Shown in pieces: positions 1-6,868 of a stretch of 7,509 nt of DNA. Source of the stretch: Desulfobulbaceae bacterium (GTDB lineage Bacteria; Desulfobacterota; Desulfobulbia; Desulfobulbales; Desulfurivibrionaceae); the NCBI GenBank assembly GCA_003517965.1, contig DOZO01000078.1, forward strand, positions 1 to 7,509, in the 5' to 3' direction. Numbering within the stretch: position 1 is the stretch's first letter; each line of letters opens with the position of its first letter. Position numbers and translations under genes: made by a program. The notes beneath the pieces were generated by a model. The model made no database searches. It saw nothing but the letters and a program-made list of their open reading frames with translations, and had not been told where the DNA came from.

Positions 1-92
1 TGCCAAACAACCCGAACAGTTGTGATCCCGAAAACGGCATAAGGAGCCGTAAAGAATGGCCAAAAGGTACAAGTTATCTTGCAACGGCTCCT
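1..92. other. Foreign-looking segment ending in a 9-bp inverted repeat
   Basis: Positions 42-50 (AGGAGCCGT) and 84-92 (ACGGCTCCT) are perfect inverted repeats. An inner 4-bp match (AAGA 52-55, TCTT 77-80) could extend the stem. One plus-strand frame ends CQTTRTVVIPKTA with a stop at 40-42, just before the left arm. The methyltransferase reading frame stays open through this segment, but its translation (for example NPNSCDPENGIRSRKEW) does not resemble the SAM-binding core expected there. Recognisable methyltransferase sequence resumes right after the right arm. My inference is that this is the end of an inserted element, with the tail of its own gene and a terminal repeat. I cannot name a family, and the other end lies outside the window. 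Confidence 0.35.
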
Positions 93-392
93 AAGTTTCT
101 CGCCCACCGGATCACCGTCGGCTATCTGGAAAAAACACTGCCCCCGCCCATGAGCAACGAGGTGATTCTTCTCGATCCGCCCCGGCAGGGCACCTTGCCA
201 GGGGTGATCGCGGCCCTGGCCCGCCGAAAGCCGAAAAAGGCGCTCCATATCTTCTGCGGGGTGGATCAGATCCCGCCGTCCTTAAGGGAATGGCAGGCCA
301 ATGGCTACCAGGTGCGACGCGTCGTTCCTCTGGACATGTTCCCAGGCTCGGCCAATCTCGAAGTCATGCTTTTGCTGGAAGCAAAAGTGTGA
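93..392 (+). CDS. RNA m5U methyltransferase (TrmA/RumA type), C-terminal fragment
   Basis: Proteins of this family transfer a methyl group from SAM to C5 of uridine in tRNA or rRNA. Visible motifs are the DPPRQG motif IV (codons about 174-191), the nucleophile cysteine in HIFCGVDQ (codon 255-257), the DMFPGSANLE block with the general-base glutamate (codon 360-362), and a normal C-terminus. Only about 100 residues are recognisable, against roughly 380-450 for a complete enzyme. The TRAM or N-terminal region and the SAM-binding glycine-rich motif are absent from the visible part. The recognisable sequence begins where an inverted-repeat segment ends, so the gene is probably truncated by an insertion. 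An ATG at 150 could start an 80-residue peptide but would give no working enzyme. If the upstream frame really continues beyond the window, this would instead be the end of an intact but divergent gene, which I think less likely. The substrate cannot be told. Confidence 0.7.
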   Translation, partial: KFLAHRITVGYLEKTLPPPMSNEVILLDPPRQGTLPGVIAALARRKPKKALHIFCGVDQIPPSLREWQANGYQVRRVVPLDMFPGSANLEVMLLLEAKV

Positions 393-418
393 TCTTCCAT
401 ATAACTTTACTGTAGGGA

Positions 419-575
419 GTTCCCTGTCGGACAATGTTTTCGCGGTTTCGGCTGCGTTGTCCCGACCACGGAAGGGCGGGACAGCAGACGCCTCGGAAGC
501 AGACAGGATGTCTGCTGAGTGTCAATCGTCGGCAGCAGTGCCGACCATGAGCGAAAACATTATTCGATAGGGAAC
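419..575. repeat. 157-nt palindromic element with cloverleaf folding potential
   Basis: Arms 419-443 and 551-575 pair over 25 positions: 22 match as complements, two are G-U compatible on the plus strand and one is an A-C mismatch. Inside lie three separate hairpins: TGTCCCG 458-464 with CGGGACA 477-483 (extended by GCGT 454-457 with ACGC 488-491), AGCAGAC 498-504 with GTCTGCT 510-516 (5-nt loop), and GTCGGC 528-533 with GCCGAC 540-545 (6-nt loop). The whole forms a four-way junction. It fills the gap between the methyltransferase fragment and pta, ending 26 bases before the pta start. It may be a MITE or other palindromic repeat, or a structured 5' leader of pta-ackA. I do not recognise it as a known riboswitch, and no clear target-site duplication is visible. 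Confidence 0.65.
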
Positions 576-601
576 GGTTAAACACCACAAGGACCACTAT
601 C

Positions 602-2713
602 ATGGCACAAAGCTTGTATATCGTGGCAATCGGCCCACAAAGCGGCAAATCGGTAGTCGCTCTGGGCCTCATGGAGCTATTGTCCCGCCGGTTGCGCCGG
701 GTCGGCTATTTTCGTCCCATTATTCCTTCGCGAACCTTGGTGGACAACAACCTGCAATTGATCAAGGCCCGCTACCGTCTTGCTTTTGACTACGAAGAAA
801 TGTTTGCCATGTCTCACGACGAGGCCCAGCATCTTTCCGCAGACGGTCAACCAGACCAGATCATCAAAACCATTCTCGACAAATACAGGCAACTGGAGAG
901 CAAATGCAATTTCGTCCTCTGCGAGGGCACCGATTTCAGCGGACTTTCCCTGCCCTTTGAATTCGAGTTCAACGCCGAGATGGCCAACAACCTGGGCTGC
1001 CCCATCCTCTTGCTGCTAAACTGCCATAACAAATCTCCGGCTGATATCTTCGACGCCCTGCATGTGGCCCAGGAATCCTTCCTCAAAAAAGGCTGCACCA
1101 TCCTGGCCAGTGTGGTCAACCGGGTGGAGCCAGCGCTTATAGCAACGGTACGGGAAAAAATCGCGGCAGACGACCTGGAATGCGGAAAATGCAATATGGA
1201 ATGCGGTCCGGTATATATCCTGCCAGAGGAGCCTTTTCTCGGCAAGCCCACGGTTGGCGAGATCACCAAGGCCCTGAATGCGAAGATCCTCATGGGCGAC
1301 CCGGAGGAGATGAACCGGGGAGTGGCCGGCTTCAAGGTTGCGGCCATGAGCCTGCCGCATTTTCTCGACCATCTGGTGGAAGGCGACCTGATCATCGCCC
1401 CGGGCGACCGCTCGGAGATCATCCTCGGCACCCTGACTGCCAATTTCTCCAGCACCTACCCGAGCATCGCCGGGCTGCTGCTTTCCGGCGGCTTCGTCCC
1501 TGATCCTCAGATTGCCCTGCTCCTTGAAGGATTAAGGATGACCGTGCCCATCATTAGTGTGCAGACCGACACCTTTACCACCGCCATCAACGCCAGTGCC
1601 GTGCCCCCCATGCTCACCCCGGAAAACGACCGCAAGATCGCCACCGCCCTGGGCCTTTTTGAGACGCACATCAACCTGGCCGAACTGGAAAGCCGCATCT
1701 CCTTTATAAAATCCATTCGGGTAACCCCGCTGATGTTCGAATACAACCTGGTGGAGATGGCGCAAAGACACCGGCAGCACATCGTCCTGCCCGAAGGCAC
1801 GGAAGAACGGGTGCTGAGAGCCAGTGAAATTCTTACCCGCCGTGGAGTCGCCGAGATCACCCTGCTGGGCAATCCCGCCGAGATTCGTGGCCTGGCCAGC
1901 AATCTCGGCCTCGACCTTACCGGCATCACGATTATCGACCCGGCCACCTCCGCCTTGCGCCAGGACTTTGCCCAGACCTACTTCGCGCTCCGCCAGCACA
2001 AGGGGATCACCGAGAAGACCGCCTTTGACACGGTGGCCGACGTCAACTATTTCGGCACCATGATGATCCACAAGGGCCTGGCCGACGGCATGGTTTCCGG
2101 GGCAGTGCATACCACCGGCGACACCATCCGCCCGGCCCTGCAGATCATCCGCACCCAGCCCGGGGTTTCCGTTGTCTCCAGCGTTTTTCTGATGTGTCTG
2201 GCCGACCGGGTGCTGGTCTACGGCGACTGCGCGGTAAACCCCGATCCCAACGCTCAGCAATTGGCGGAGATCGCCATAAGCTCGGCCCAAACGGCCAAAC
2301 TCTATGGCATTGAACCCTTAGTCGCCATGTGCTCCTATGCCACCGGCGCCTCTGGCAAGGGCGCCGACGTGGATAAGGTGCGCGAGGCGACCCTGATCGC
2401 GAAAAAACTTCGGCCCGACCTCATGATAGAAGGCCCAATCCAGTACGATGCCGCCGCCGATGCCGGGGTGGCGAAAACCAAGATGCCGGACAGCCAGGTG
2501 GCAGGCAAGGCCACGGTATTTATCTTCCCGGATCTGAACACCGGCAACAACCTGTACAAGGCGGTGCAACGCTCAGCCAACGCCGTGGCCATCGGCCCGG
2601 TACTCCAGGGCTTGAACAAACCGGTCAACGACCTGAGTCGAGGCTGCACCGTACCCGACATCGTCAATACGGTGGCCATCACCGCCATCCAAGCTCAAGG
2701 AAGCAAGCCATGA
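602..2713 (+). CDS. pta: Phosphate acetyltransferase, long three-domain form
   Basis: This cytoplasmic enzyme interconverts acetyl-CoA plus phosphate and acetyl phosphate plus CoA. The 703 residues match the long E. coli-type Pta (714). An N-terminal P-loop domain of the BioD/CobQ type carries GPQSGKS near residues 11-17. A middle DRTGG domain includes APGDRSEIILG (about 266-276) and LLLSGGF. The catalytic PTA domain starts near residue 374 (VTPLMFEYNL) and shows SVFLM, YATGASGKG, EGPIQYDAA, NTGNNLYKAVQR and a C-terminal PVNDLSRG block, all usual for active enzymes. The ATG at 602 is preceded by AAGGA (589-593) at 8-nt spacing. The stop overlaps the ackA start (ATGA), so the two are almost certainly cotranscribed and translationally coupled. 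A 157-nt folded element lies directly upstream and could form part of the leader. No frameshift or missing block is seen. Confidence 0.97.
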   Translation: MAQSLYIVAIGPQSGKSVVALGLMELLSRRLRRVGYFRPIIPSRTLVDNNLQLIKARYRLAFDYEEMFAMSHDEAQHLSADGQPDQIIKTILDKYRQLESKCNFVLCEGTDFSGLSLPFEFEFNAEMANNLGCPILLLLNCHNKSPADIFDALHVAQESFLKKGCTILASVVNRVEPALIATVREKIAADDLECGKCNMECGPVYILPEEPFLGKPTVGEITKALNAKILMGDPEEMNRGVAGFKVAAMSLPHFLDHLVEGDLIIAPGDRSEIILGTLTANFSSTYPSIAGLLLSGGFVPDPQIALLLEGLRMTVPIISVQTDTFTTAINASAVPPMLTPENDRKIATALGLFETHINLAELESRISFIKSIRVTPLMFEYNLVEMAQRHRQHIVLPEGTEERVLRASEILTRRGVAEITLLGNPAEIRGLASNLGLDLTGITIIDPATSALRQDFAQTYFALRQHKGITEKTAFDTVADVNYFGTMMIHKGLADGMVSGAVHTTGDTIRPALQIIRTQPGVSVVSSVFLMCLADRVLVYGDCAVNPDPNAQQLAEIAISSAQTAKLYGIEPLVAMCSYATGASGKGADVDKVREATLIAKKLRPDLMIEGPIQYDAAADAGVAKTKMPDSQVAGKATVFIFPDLNTGNNLYKAVQRSANAVAIGPVLQGLNKPVNDLSRGCTVPDIVNTVAITAIQAQGSKP

Positions 2714-3912
2714 AGGTTCTGGTGCTAAACTCCGGCAGCTCGTCCATCAAGTACCAGCTCTTCGACATGCGAGACGAATCGGTGCTAGCTGCGGGCAGTG
2801 TCGAACAGATCGGCGAAAAGGGCAGCCATCTCAGCCACTCTCAGCGAACACCGCTATCCGGGATGGAAAAAACGATCCGAAACCTGCCGATTTCTGATCA
2901 CCGGCAGGGCTTTCAACTGATCTCCTCAATCTTAAGGGAAACCGGGGTGCTCACCGACCCTGGGGAACTCAAAGGCATCGGCCACCGGGTGGTGCACGGC
3001 GGCGAGAAATTCAAGGAGCCTGCCCGAGTTACTCCCGAGGTCCTAGCCGCAATCCGGGCCTTGATCCCCTTGGCTCCGCTGCACAACCCCGCCAATCTTC
3101 TCGGCATTGAAGTCGCCATGGAAAGCGCGCCAACTGTGCCCCAGGTGGCCGTATTCGACACCGCCTTCCATCAATCCCTTCCAGCCCATGCCTACCGCTA
3201 CGCCATTCCCAAAAAACTCTACAAGGCGCATCAGATAAGGCGCTACGGCTTCCACGGCACCTCGCATTGCTATGTGGCAAAAAAGGCTGCCGAATTTCTT
3301 GGCAGGCCACTGGGCTCCCTCAACCTGATCAGCCTGCATCTGGGCAACGGGGCCAGCGCCGCCGCCATCCAGCAAGGAAAGTGCATCGACACCTCCATGG
3401 GCCTCACCCCCCTTGAGGGCTTGATCATGGGCACCCGTTGCGGGGATCTCGACCCGGCGATCATCTTTTATCTGGAGCGGGAAACCGGACTTTCCTCTGG
3501 AGAGATCGAGACGATTCTCAACAAGGAAAGCGGTCTCAAGGGGATCTGCGGGGCCAACGACATGCGCACCGTGGGAGAGCTGGCAGCAGACGGCGATCCG
3601 GAAGCACAGCTTGCCATCAGTATGTATTGCTACCGGATCAAGAAATACATCGGTGCCTATTATGCGGTGCTGGGGCCACTGGACGCCCTGATCTTCACCG
3701 GCGGTATCGGGGAACACGCATCTTTTATCCGGGAGGGATGCTGCGCAGGCCTTGCCCATCTGGGCCTAGAGTTGGAGCAAGAGAAAAACCGGGGTCTGAG
3801 AGATGGAGGCGCCGCCTTGGAGAGCAGGGACAGCCGGGTGAAAATCCTGGCGATCCCCACCAACGAAGAACTGGAGATTGCCGAACAGACAATTGCCTGC
3901 CTGGAGAAGTGA
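2710..3912 (+). CDS. ackA: Acetate kinase
   Basis: It transfers phosphate between acetyl phosphate and ADP, giving acetate and ATP, or activates acetate in reverse. The 400-residue length is typical. Active-site residues known from the Methanosarcina thermophila enzyme are all present with a constant +2 offset after the N-terminus: N7 in VLNSGSSS, R93 in GHRVVHGG, H125 in APLHNP, D150 in VFDTAFH, H182 in RYGFHGTSH, R243 in MGTRCGD and E386 in TNEE. The nucleotide-binding stretches HLGNGAS and FTGGIGEH are intact. The ATG at 2710 overlaps the pta stop by 4 nt and has its own Shine-Dalgarno sequence, AAGGAAG (2697-2703), inside the pta 3' end. It is the last gene of the plus-strand operon and converges with a small minus-strand gene 53 bases downstream. 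No strong terminator is obvious in that gap. Confidence 0.98.
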   Translation: MKVLVLNSGSSSIKYQLFDMRDESVLAAGSVEQIGEKGSHLSHSQRTPLSGMEKTIRNLPISDHRQGFQLISSILRETGVLTDPGELKGIGHRVVHGGEKFKEPARVTPEVLAAIRALIPLAPLHNPANLLGIEVAMESAPTVPQVAVFDTAFHQSLPAHAYRYAIPKKLYKAHQIRRYGFHGTSHCYVAKKAAEFLGRPLGSLNLISLHLGNGASAAAIQQGKCIDTSMGLTPLEGLIMGTRCGDLDPAIIFYLERETGLSSGEIETILNKESGLKGICGANDMRTVGELAADGDPEAQLAISMYCYRIKKYIGAYYAVLGPLDALIFTGGIGEHASFIREGCCAGLAHLGLELEQEKNRGLRDGGAALESRDSRVKILAIPTNEELEIAEQTIACLEK

Positions 3913-3965
3913 AAGGCTGAAAGCTTAAAGCTTAATACTGAAGTTTGTTTGCAGGTCGGAGCGAA

Positions 3966-4166
3966 TCAGAATTTCCTTGGCAACGGAGAGGTATCCTTGC
4001 GGCCATTGAGCATTTTTTGTAATTGCTGACGTTCTGCCTGCGCTTCCTGCAGCTCGCCCTGTAGCACCAGCTCCTCCTCCGGCGAGGCAGACAGCAGCAA
4101 CTTTTCCAGCCGCTCAACCTGCTGCTGCGCCCGATAAAGCTCCCTTGCCAGATCCCGTAAAGACAT
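3966..4166 (-). CDS. Small coiled-coil protein of unknown function
   Basis: I do not recognise this 66-residue protein. It is nearly all predicted helix, rich in Leu, Gln, Glu, Arg and Ala with heptad-like spacing: LARELYRAQQQVERLEKLLL (about 5-24), a short break at SASPEEE, then a second amphipathic helix QGELQEAQAERQQLQKML. The C-terminus (GRKDTSPLPRKF) is basic. This suggests a two-helix coiled-coil hairpin, possibly an oligomer or a binding partner of a larger protein. There is no signal peptide or membrane segment. The ATG at 4166 has AAAAAGG (4174-4180) about 7 nt upstream, which supports real translation. It is codirectional with glk and starts 66 bases after the glk stop, with a 58-bp repeat filling that gap, and it converges on ackA. 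Base composition matches its neighbours. Confidence 0.6.
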   Translation of the reverse strand: MSLRDLARELYRAQQQVERLEKLLLSASPEEELVLQGELQEAQAERQQLQKMLNGRKDTSPLPRKF

Positions 4167-4177
4167 ACGCCTACCTT

Positions 4178-4235
4178 TTTACACCCTGCGGGTATAAGTT
4201 TCGTTTGAGCAGACAAGCTGCTCAACTCAGCTTTA
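4178..4235 (-). repeat. 58-bp dispersed repeat, left copy (uninterrupted)
   Basis: Read on the minus strand this runs from TAAAGCTGAG to GGGTGTAAA. It matches 7228-7267 joined to 7373-7390 on the plus strand at 50 of 58 positions (my hand alignment). It contains two dyads: GAGCAG/CTGCTC with a 5-nt loop (4207-4223) and TTACACCC/GGGTATAA with a 3-nt spacer (4179-4197). The first three bases, TAA, are the glk stop codon, so the repeat abuts glk exactly. The flanks do not match the other copy, giving sharp ends. It could be a REP-like palindromic repeat or a shared regulatory or terminator element. Confidence 0.7.
4179..4197. promoter_or_regulatory. TTAYACCC-N3-GGGTRTAA dyad upstream of the 66-residue gene
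   Basis: The 19-bp site TTACACCCTGCGGGTATAA is a near-perfect inverted repeat (one mismatch between half-sites) with a 3-bp centre. It lies 13-31 bases before the ATG at 4166 on the minus strand and touches the A-rich part of its ribosome binding site. The same dyad with a different centre occurs at 7371-7389. A changed centre with conserved arms is what a protein-binding operator or a short hairpin would show. No binding protein can be named. Confidence 0.4.
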
Positions 4236-5231
4236 ATCGTCCGTTTTCAGCCTGCGAAAGGCAGACAGGGCAGCGCCGTTGAGCCCCGCCCTGTCAGTGG
4301 TGATAATCCTGACCGGAACAGTGGCAAGAATCCCTGCCATGCGCCCTTTGCTGACAAAGCGTTCCATGAATTTTTTCGCATCAAAGAGGGGGAAGAGGCG
4401 AGGAAGCAGTCCGCCCCCCAGATAAAGCCCTCCGGTAGAGAGAAACTTAAGTGCCATGTTCCCTGCCTCAGCCGCCAGAACCGAAAAAAAGATCTCCATG
4501 CTCAAACGGGCAACTGCACCCTCTTTTTCCAGGGCCTGGGCCATAAGCACCTGAGTAATATCCGGGGCCGCATCCAGCGCCGCCTGTAAAGCCTTTGGCA
4601 CCTTCATCCCGGCCCCTGCAGTCAGATAACGATAGATATTCGGGATGCCTTTGCCAGAGCAGATCAACTCATAGCTCACATGCGCATATTCCTCCCGCAA
4701 AAAAGAAAGCAGCCCCTGTTCTATCTCCGAAGTTGGCGCAAAATCGACATGCCCACCCTCTGAGGCATAGGCTGTATAGCCAGTGCCATCCCAACAAAGA
4801 TAAGCCTCACCCAGCCCTGTCCCCGGCGCAAGAACCGCCCTGTTGCCTTGGAGAACCGACGTTCCGGCATTAACCACCAGCAGATCTTCCGAGGCCAGAG
4901 TTGATACCGCCTGGGCTACAGCCACCAGATCATTCAGCAAGATAACCTCGGTAAACTGAAACTGTTCCCGCAAGATCTCCTGGTCAAGGTGCCAGCCAAG
5001 ATTGGTCATCCTGACTCTCCCGCCCGCAACCGGCCCGGCTACACCAAAGGCGGCTATTTGGGGATACTGCTCGGAACCAGCCAAAAAATCAGCGATTATT
5101 CCGAATAACCCGTCATAATCGCTGCTGGCAAAACGCTGCTCTTTGACCAGGGCATATCCCTGCCCTGTGGTGGCATACAAGGCCAGAATGGCTTTTGTCC
5201 CACCCAGATCTCCTGCCAGAAAATAGCTCAT
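4233..5231 (-). CDS. glk: Glucokinase (bacterial Glk family, ATP-dependent)
   Basis: It phosphorylates glucose to glucose 6-phosphate with ATP in the cytoplasm. The 332 residues are close to E. coli Glk (321). Visible motifs are the phosphate-binding AGDLGGTK (6-13), LLNDLVAVAQA with the probable catalytic base D101 (E. coli D100), APGTGLGEAYL (135-145), the sugar-binding EGGHVDFAP (158-166), CSGKGIPNIYRYL (191-203) and GGLYLGGGLLPRL (267-279). I chose the ATG at 5231 because GGGAG lies 6-7 nt upstream and the protein then begins MSYFLAGDLGGT, as E. coli Glk does. The adjacent ATG at 5234 is also possible. A further in-frame ATG at 5297 lies inside a terminator hairpin and would add an odd hydrophobic and aromatic extension. 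A terminator separates it from the upstream chemoreceptor gene, so glk probably has its own promoter in the short gap. The stop codon falls on the edge of a 58-bp repeat. Confidence 0.93.
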   Translation of the reverse strand: MSYFLAGDLGGTKAILALYATTGQGYALVKEQRFASSDYDGLFGIIADFLAGSEQYPQIAAFGVAGPVAGGRVRMTNLGWHLDQEILREQFQFTEVILLNDLVAVAQAVSTLASEDLLVVNAGTSVLQGNRAVLAPGTGLGEAYLCWDGTGYTAYASEGGHVDFAPTSEIEQGLLSFLREEYAHVSYELICSGKGIPNIYRYLTAGAGMKVPKALQAALDAAPDITQVLMAQALEKEGAVARLSMEIFFSVLAAEAGNMALKFLSTGGLYLGGGLLPRLFPLFDAKKFMERFVSKGRMAGILATVPVRIITTDRAGLNGAALSAFRRLKTDD

Positions 5232-5286
5232 CATTTTCTCCCAAGCATGGGGAAACAGTTTTTGCCAGAACCAGCGCGGCACCAAC

Positions 5287-5320
5287 AAGAAGGCCACACC
5301 CGATAAGGTGTGGCCTTCTT
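5287..5320 (-). terminator. Strong hairpin terminator after the chemoreceptor gene
   Basis: Positions 5287-5300 and 5307-5320 form a perfect 14-bp inverted repeat (core GGCCACACC / GGTGTGGCC) with a 6-nt loop. On the minus strand it lies 55 bases past the chemoreceptor stop. It has an A-rich upstream side (AAATTAAGAAGG) and ends in CTTCTTGTT, a weak T-rich tail. No plus-strand gene ends nearby, so it most likely terminates chemoreceptor transcription. It also shows that the far-upstream glk start at 5297 is improbable. Confidence 0.8.
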
Positions 5321-5374
5321 AATTTCTAAGCTCAGGAGCTTTCCAGGCCAGGCCTGCCACCCGCTTTATTTGCT

Positions 5375-6868
5375 TCAGGCCTTTCTTCCCTCAACCACCC
5401 GGGTAAGATGCCCGATATTGTCGCGCAGCATCATGCTCTGAGCAGTAACCGCTTCAGAGGCCGCAGCCAGCTCTTCGGCATTGGCCGCCATTTGCTGCGT
5501 ACTGGTATCCATATCATTAACCGACTTGCTAATATGGAGAACCCCCTGGGTCTGCTCGCGGGAGGCGGTGGCAATCTCTGCAACCAACGTCGCTATCTTC
5601 TTGGAACCATGAATCACGTCCGCAGATTCAGCTACCACCTCATTCACCTTTTGCAGACCGTCATTGACATTACCAATGGCCCGTTCGATCAAATCACTGG
5701 AATTTCGTGCCGATTGGGCGGTGCGTTGGGCAAGATTTCGCACCTCATCGGCAACCACGGCGAAACCTGCTCCCAAAACCCCGGCCCTGGCCGCCTCTAC
5801 CGCCGCATTCAAGGCGAGGAGATTGGTCTGGAAGGCTATCGCCTCAATCTCCCGAATAATTGAAGCGATAGCATCACTATCTTTTTTGATGTTATGCATA
5901 GAAGCCTGCATGGCTGCAACATTGACATTCGCCCTGGCACCAATCGCCTCATTCTGCTTCATCCCGGAATCTGCCTCAGCCGAGTTGTTGTCATTCTGCT
6001 GAACCATGGCGGTGATCTCTTCCAGGGAAGCGCTGGTCTCCTCAAGCGAGGCCGCCATCTCCGAAGCCATTTCCGCCACAACCTGAGAAACGCTGGCCGT
6101 GGCCCGGGCTTCTTCAGAGATCCGGTCAGCGCTTTCATCCAGCTCGTTGACAATGTTGTTGATAGAGCGGACAAGCATCCGCACGATAACAAAAGCAAAC
6201 ATTGCGACAACCGCAAGAGAGATAACCCCGCCAATGATGAAGAACAGACCAAAGCTCTTTACCTCACCCATGGCCTTTTTCTTGCTCATCTCCTGCCCGG
6301 TGCGCAACTCGTCAACCGCGGCCTTGGTGCTGGCCATCAGGCTGGAGAATTTATCAGAAAATTCTCCGTCAAAGGCTTCAAGGGCAGCGGCCTTATCACC
6401 TTTTTCCAGCGAGGGCAGGATCTTTTTGTTTAGGATCTCACGCATCTGCGGCCATAAGGCAGCCAGTTCGTCATGCGATACCGTCACCGACGGAGCCAAA
6501 GCCGTATCATGACATGAGCCGCAATACAGTTTTTTCCCTCCTGGGTTGACCATATTTCCCTGCATCTCAACAATGGCCTCATCAAACCGTGTGCCGGTTT
6601 TTTGCAGACCGCCCACGGAATCATGGTCGTAAGCCGCAAGCTGATCCTTGATCATACTGTGGAAATTACTGAGGTTAAAGCGGGTTCGCGCCAGATTATC
6701 AACATAACTCGCTTTAAGCTCGATGGCGCTATACAGCACCCCCCCGACCTGCACCCGATGGATGATAAACATGGCAATCACCACACTTGACACCATGGAC
6801 AACCCGACAAAGCCAACAAGACAAAAAAGCTTTACCCGCAAACTCAAACCTTCAAACCATCCTTTCAT
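5375..6868 (-). CDS. Methyl-accepting chemotaxis protein with a periplasmic c-type heme motif
   Basis: This inner-membrane chemoreceptor should control CheA through CheW. Of 497 residues, membrane segment 1 spans about 12-36, the periplasmic sensor about 37-205, and membrane segment 2 about 206-230. A short HAMP-like helix (MLVRSINNIVNELDESADRI) follows, then the cytoplasmic signalling coiled coil. The hairpin tip is at 341-387 (IAFQTNLLALNAAVEAARAG, then GFAVVADEVRNLAQR). Probable methylation helices are near 266-292 (MASEMAASLEETSASLEEI) and 455-480. There is no CheR-binding pentapeptide at the C-terminus. The sensor is mostly helical, like a four-helix bundle, but carries CGSCH (C116, C119, H120), the CXXCH signature for covalent heme c, on the periplasmic side where heme attachment occurs. 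It may therefore sense redox state, oxygen or another heme ligand, as proposed for DcrA of Desulfovibrio. The start has GAGGAG 5 nt upstream. It is probably monocistronic, with a terminator after it. Confidence 0.95.
   Translation of the reverse strand: MKGWFEGLSLRVKLFCLVGFVGLSMVSSVVIAMFIIHRVQVGGVLYSAIELKASYVDNLARTRFNLSNFHSMIKDQLAAYDHDSVGGLQKTGTRFDEAIVEMQGNMVNPGGKKLYCGSCHDTALAPSVTVSHDELAALWPQMREILNKKILPSLEKGDKAAALEAFDGEFSDKFSSLMASTKAAVDELRTGQEMSKKKAMGEVKSFGLFFIIGGVISLAVVAMFAFVIVRMLVRSINNIVNELDESADRISEEARATASVSQVVAEMASEMAASLEETSASLEEITAMVQQNDNNSAEADSGMKQNEAIGARANVNVAAMQASMHNIKKDSDAIASIIREIEAIAFQTNLLALNAAVEAARAGVLGAGFAVVADEVRNLAQRTAQSARNSSDLIERAIGNVNDGLQKVNEVVAESADVIHGSKKIATLVAEIATASREQTQGVLHISKSVNDMDTSTQQMAANAEELAAASEAVTAQSMMLRDNIGHLTRVVEGRKA

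Noticed and set aside
42..92. Group II intron domain V-like hairpin (GAGCC...GGCTC)
   Set aside because: The loop is far too long for the 34-nt domain V and the catalytic-stem pattern is missing.
408..418. TACTGTAGGGA shared with the reverse complement near 7425-7435
   Set aside because: An 11-base match is expected by chance several times in a window of this size and the flanks do not align.
1532..2290. Long antisense open frame (252 codons) inside pta
   Set aside because: It mirrors codon bias of pta, which is fully conserved on the plus strand; its translation resembles no protein family.
3921..3933. AAGCTTAAAGCTT after ackA as a terminator
   Set aside because: The possible stem is only about 4 bp, AT-rich and without a T-run; two adjacent HindIII-like palindromes are a more likely chance event.
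5232..5297. Longer glucokinase start at 5297
   Set aside because: The start codon lies in the stem of the terminator, the added 22 residues do not belong to the family, and 5231 has a proper Shine-Dalgarno site.
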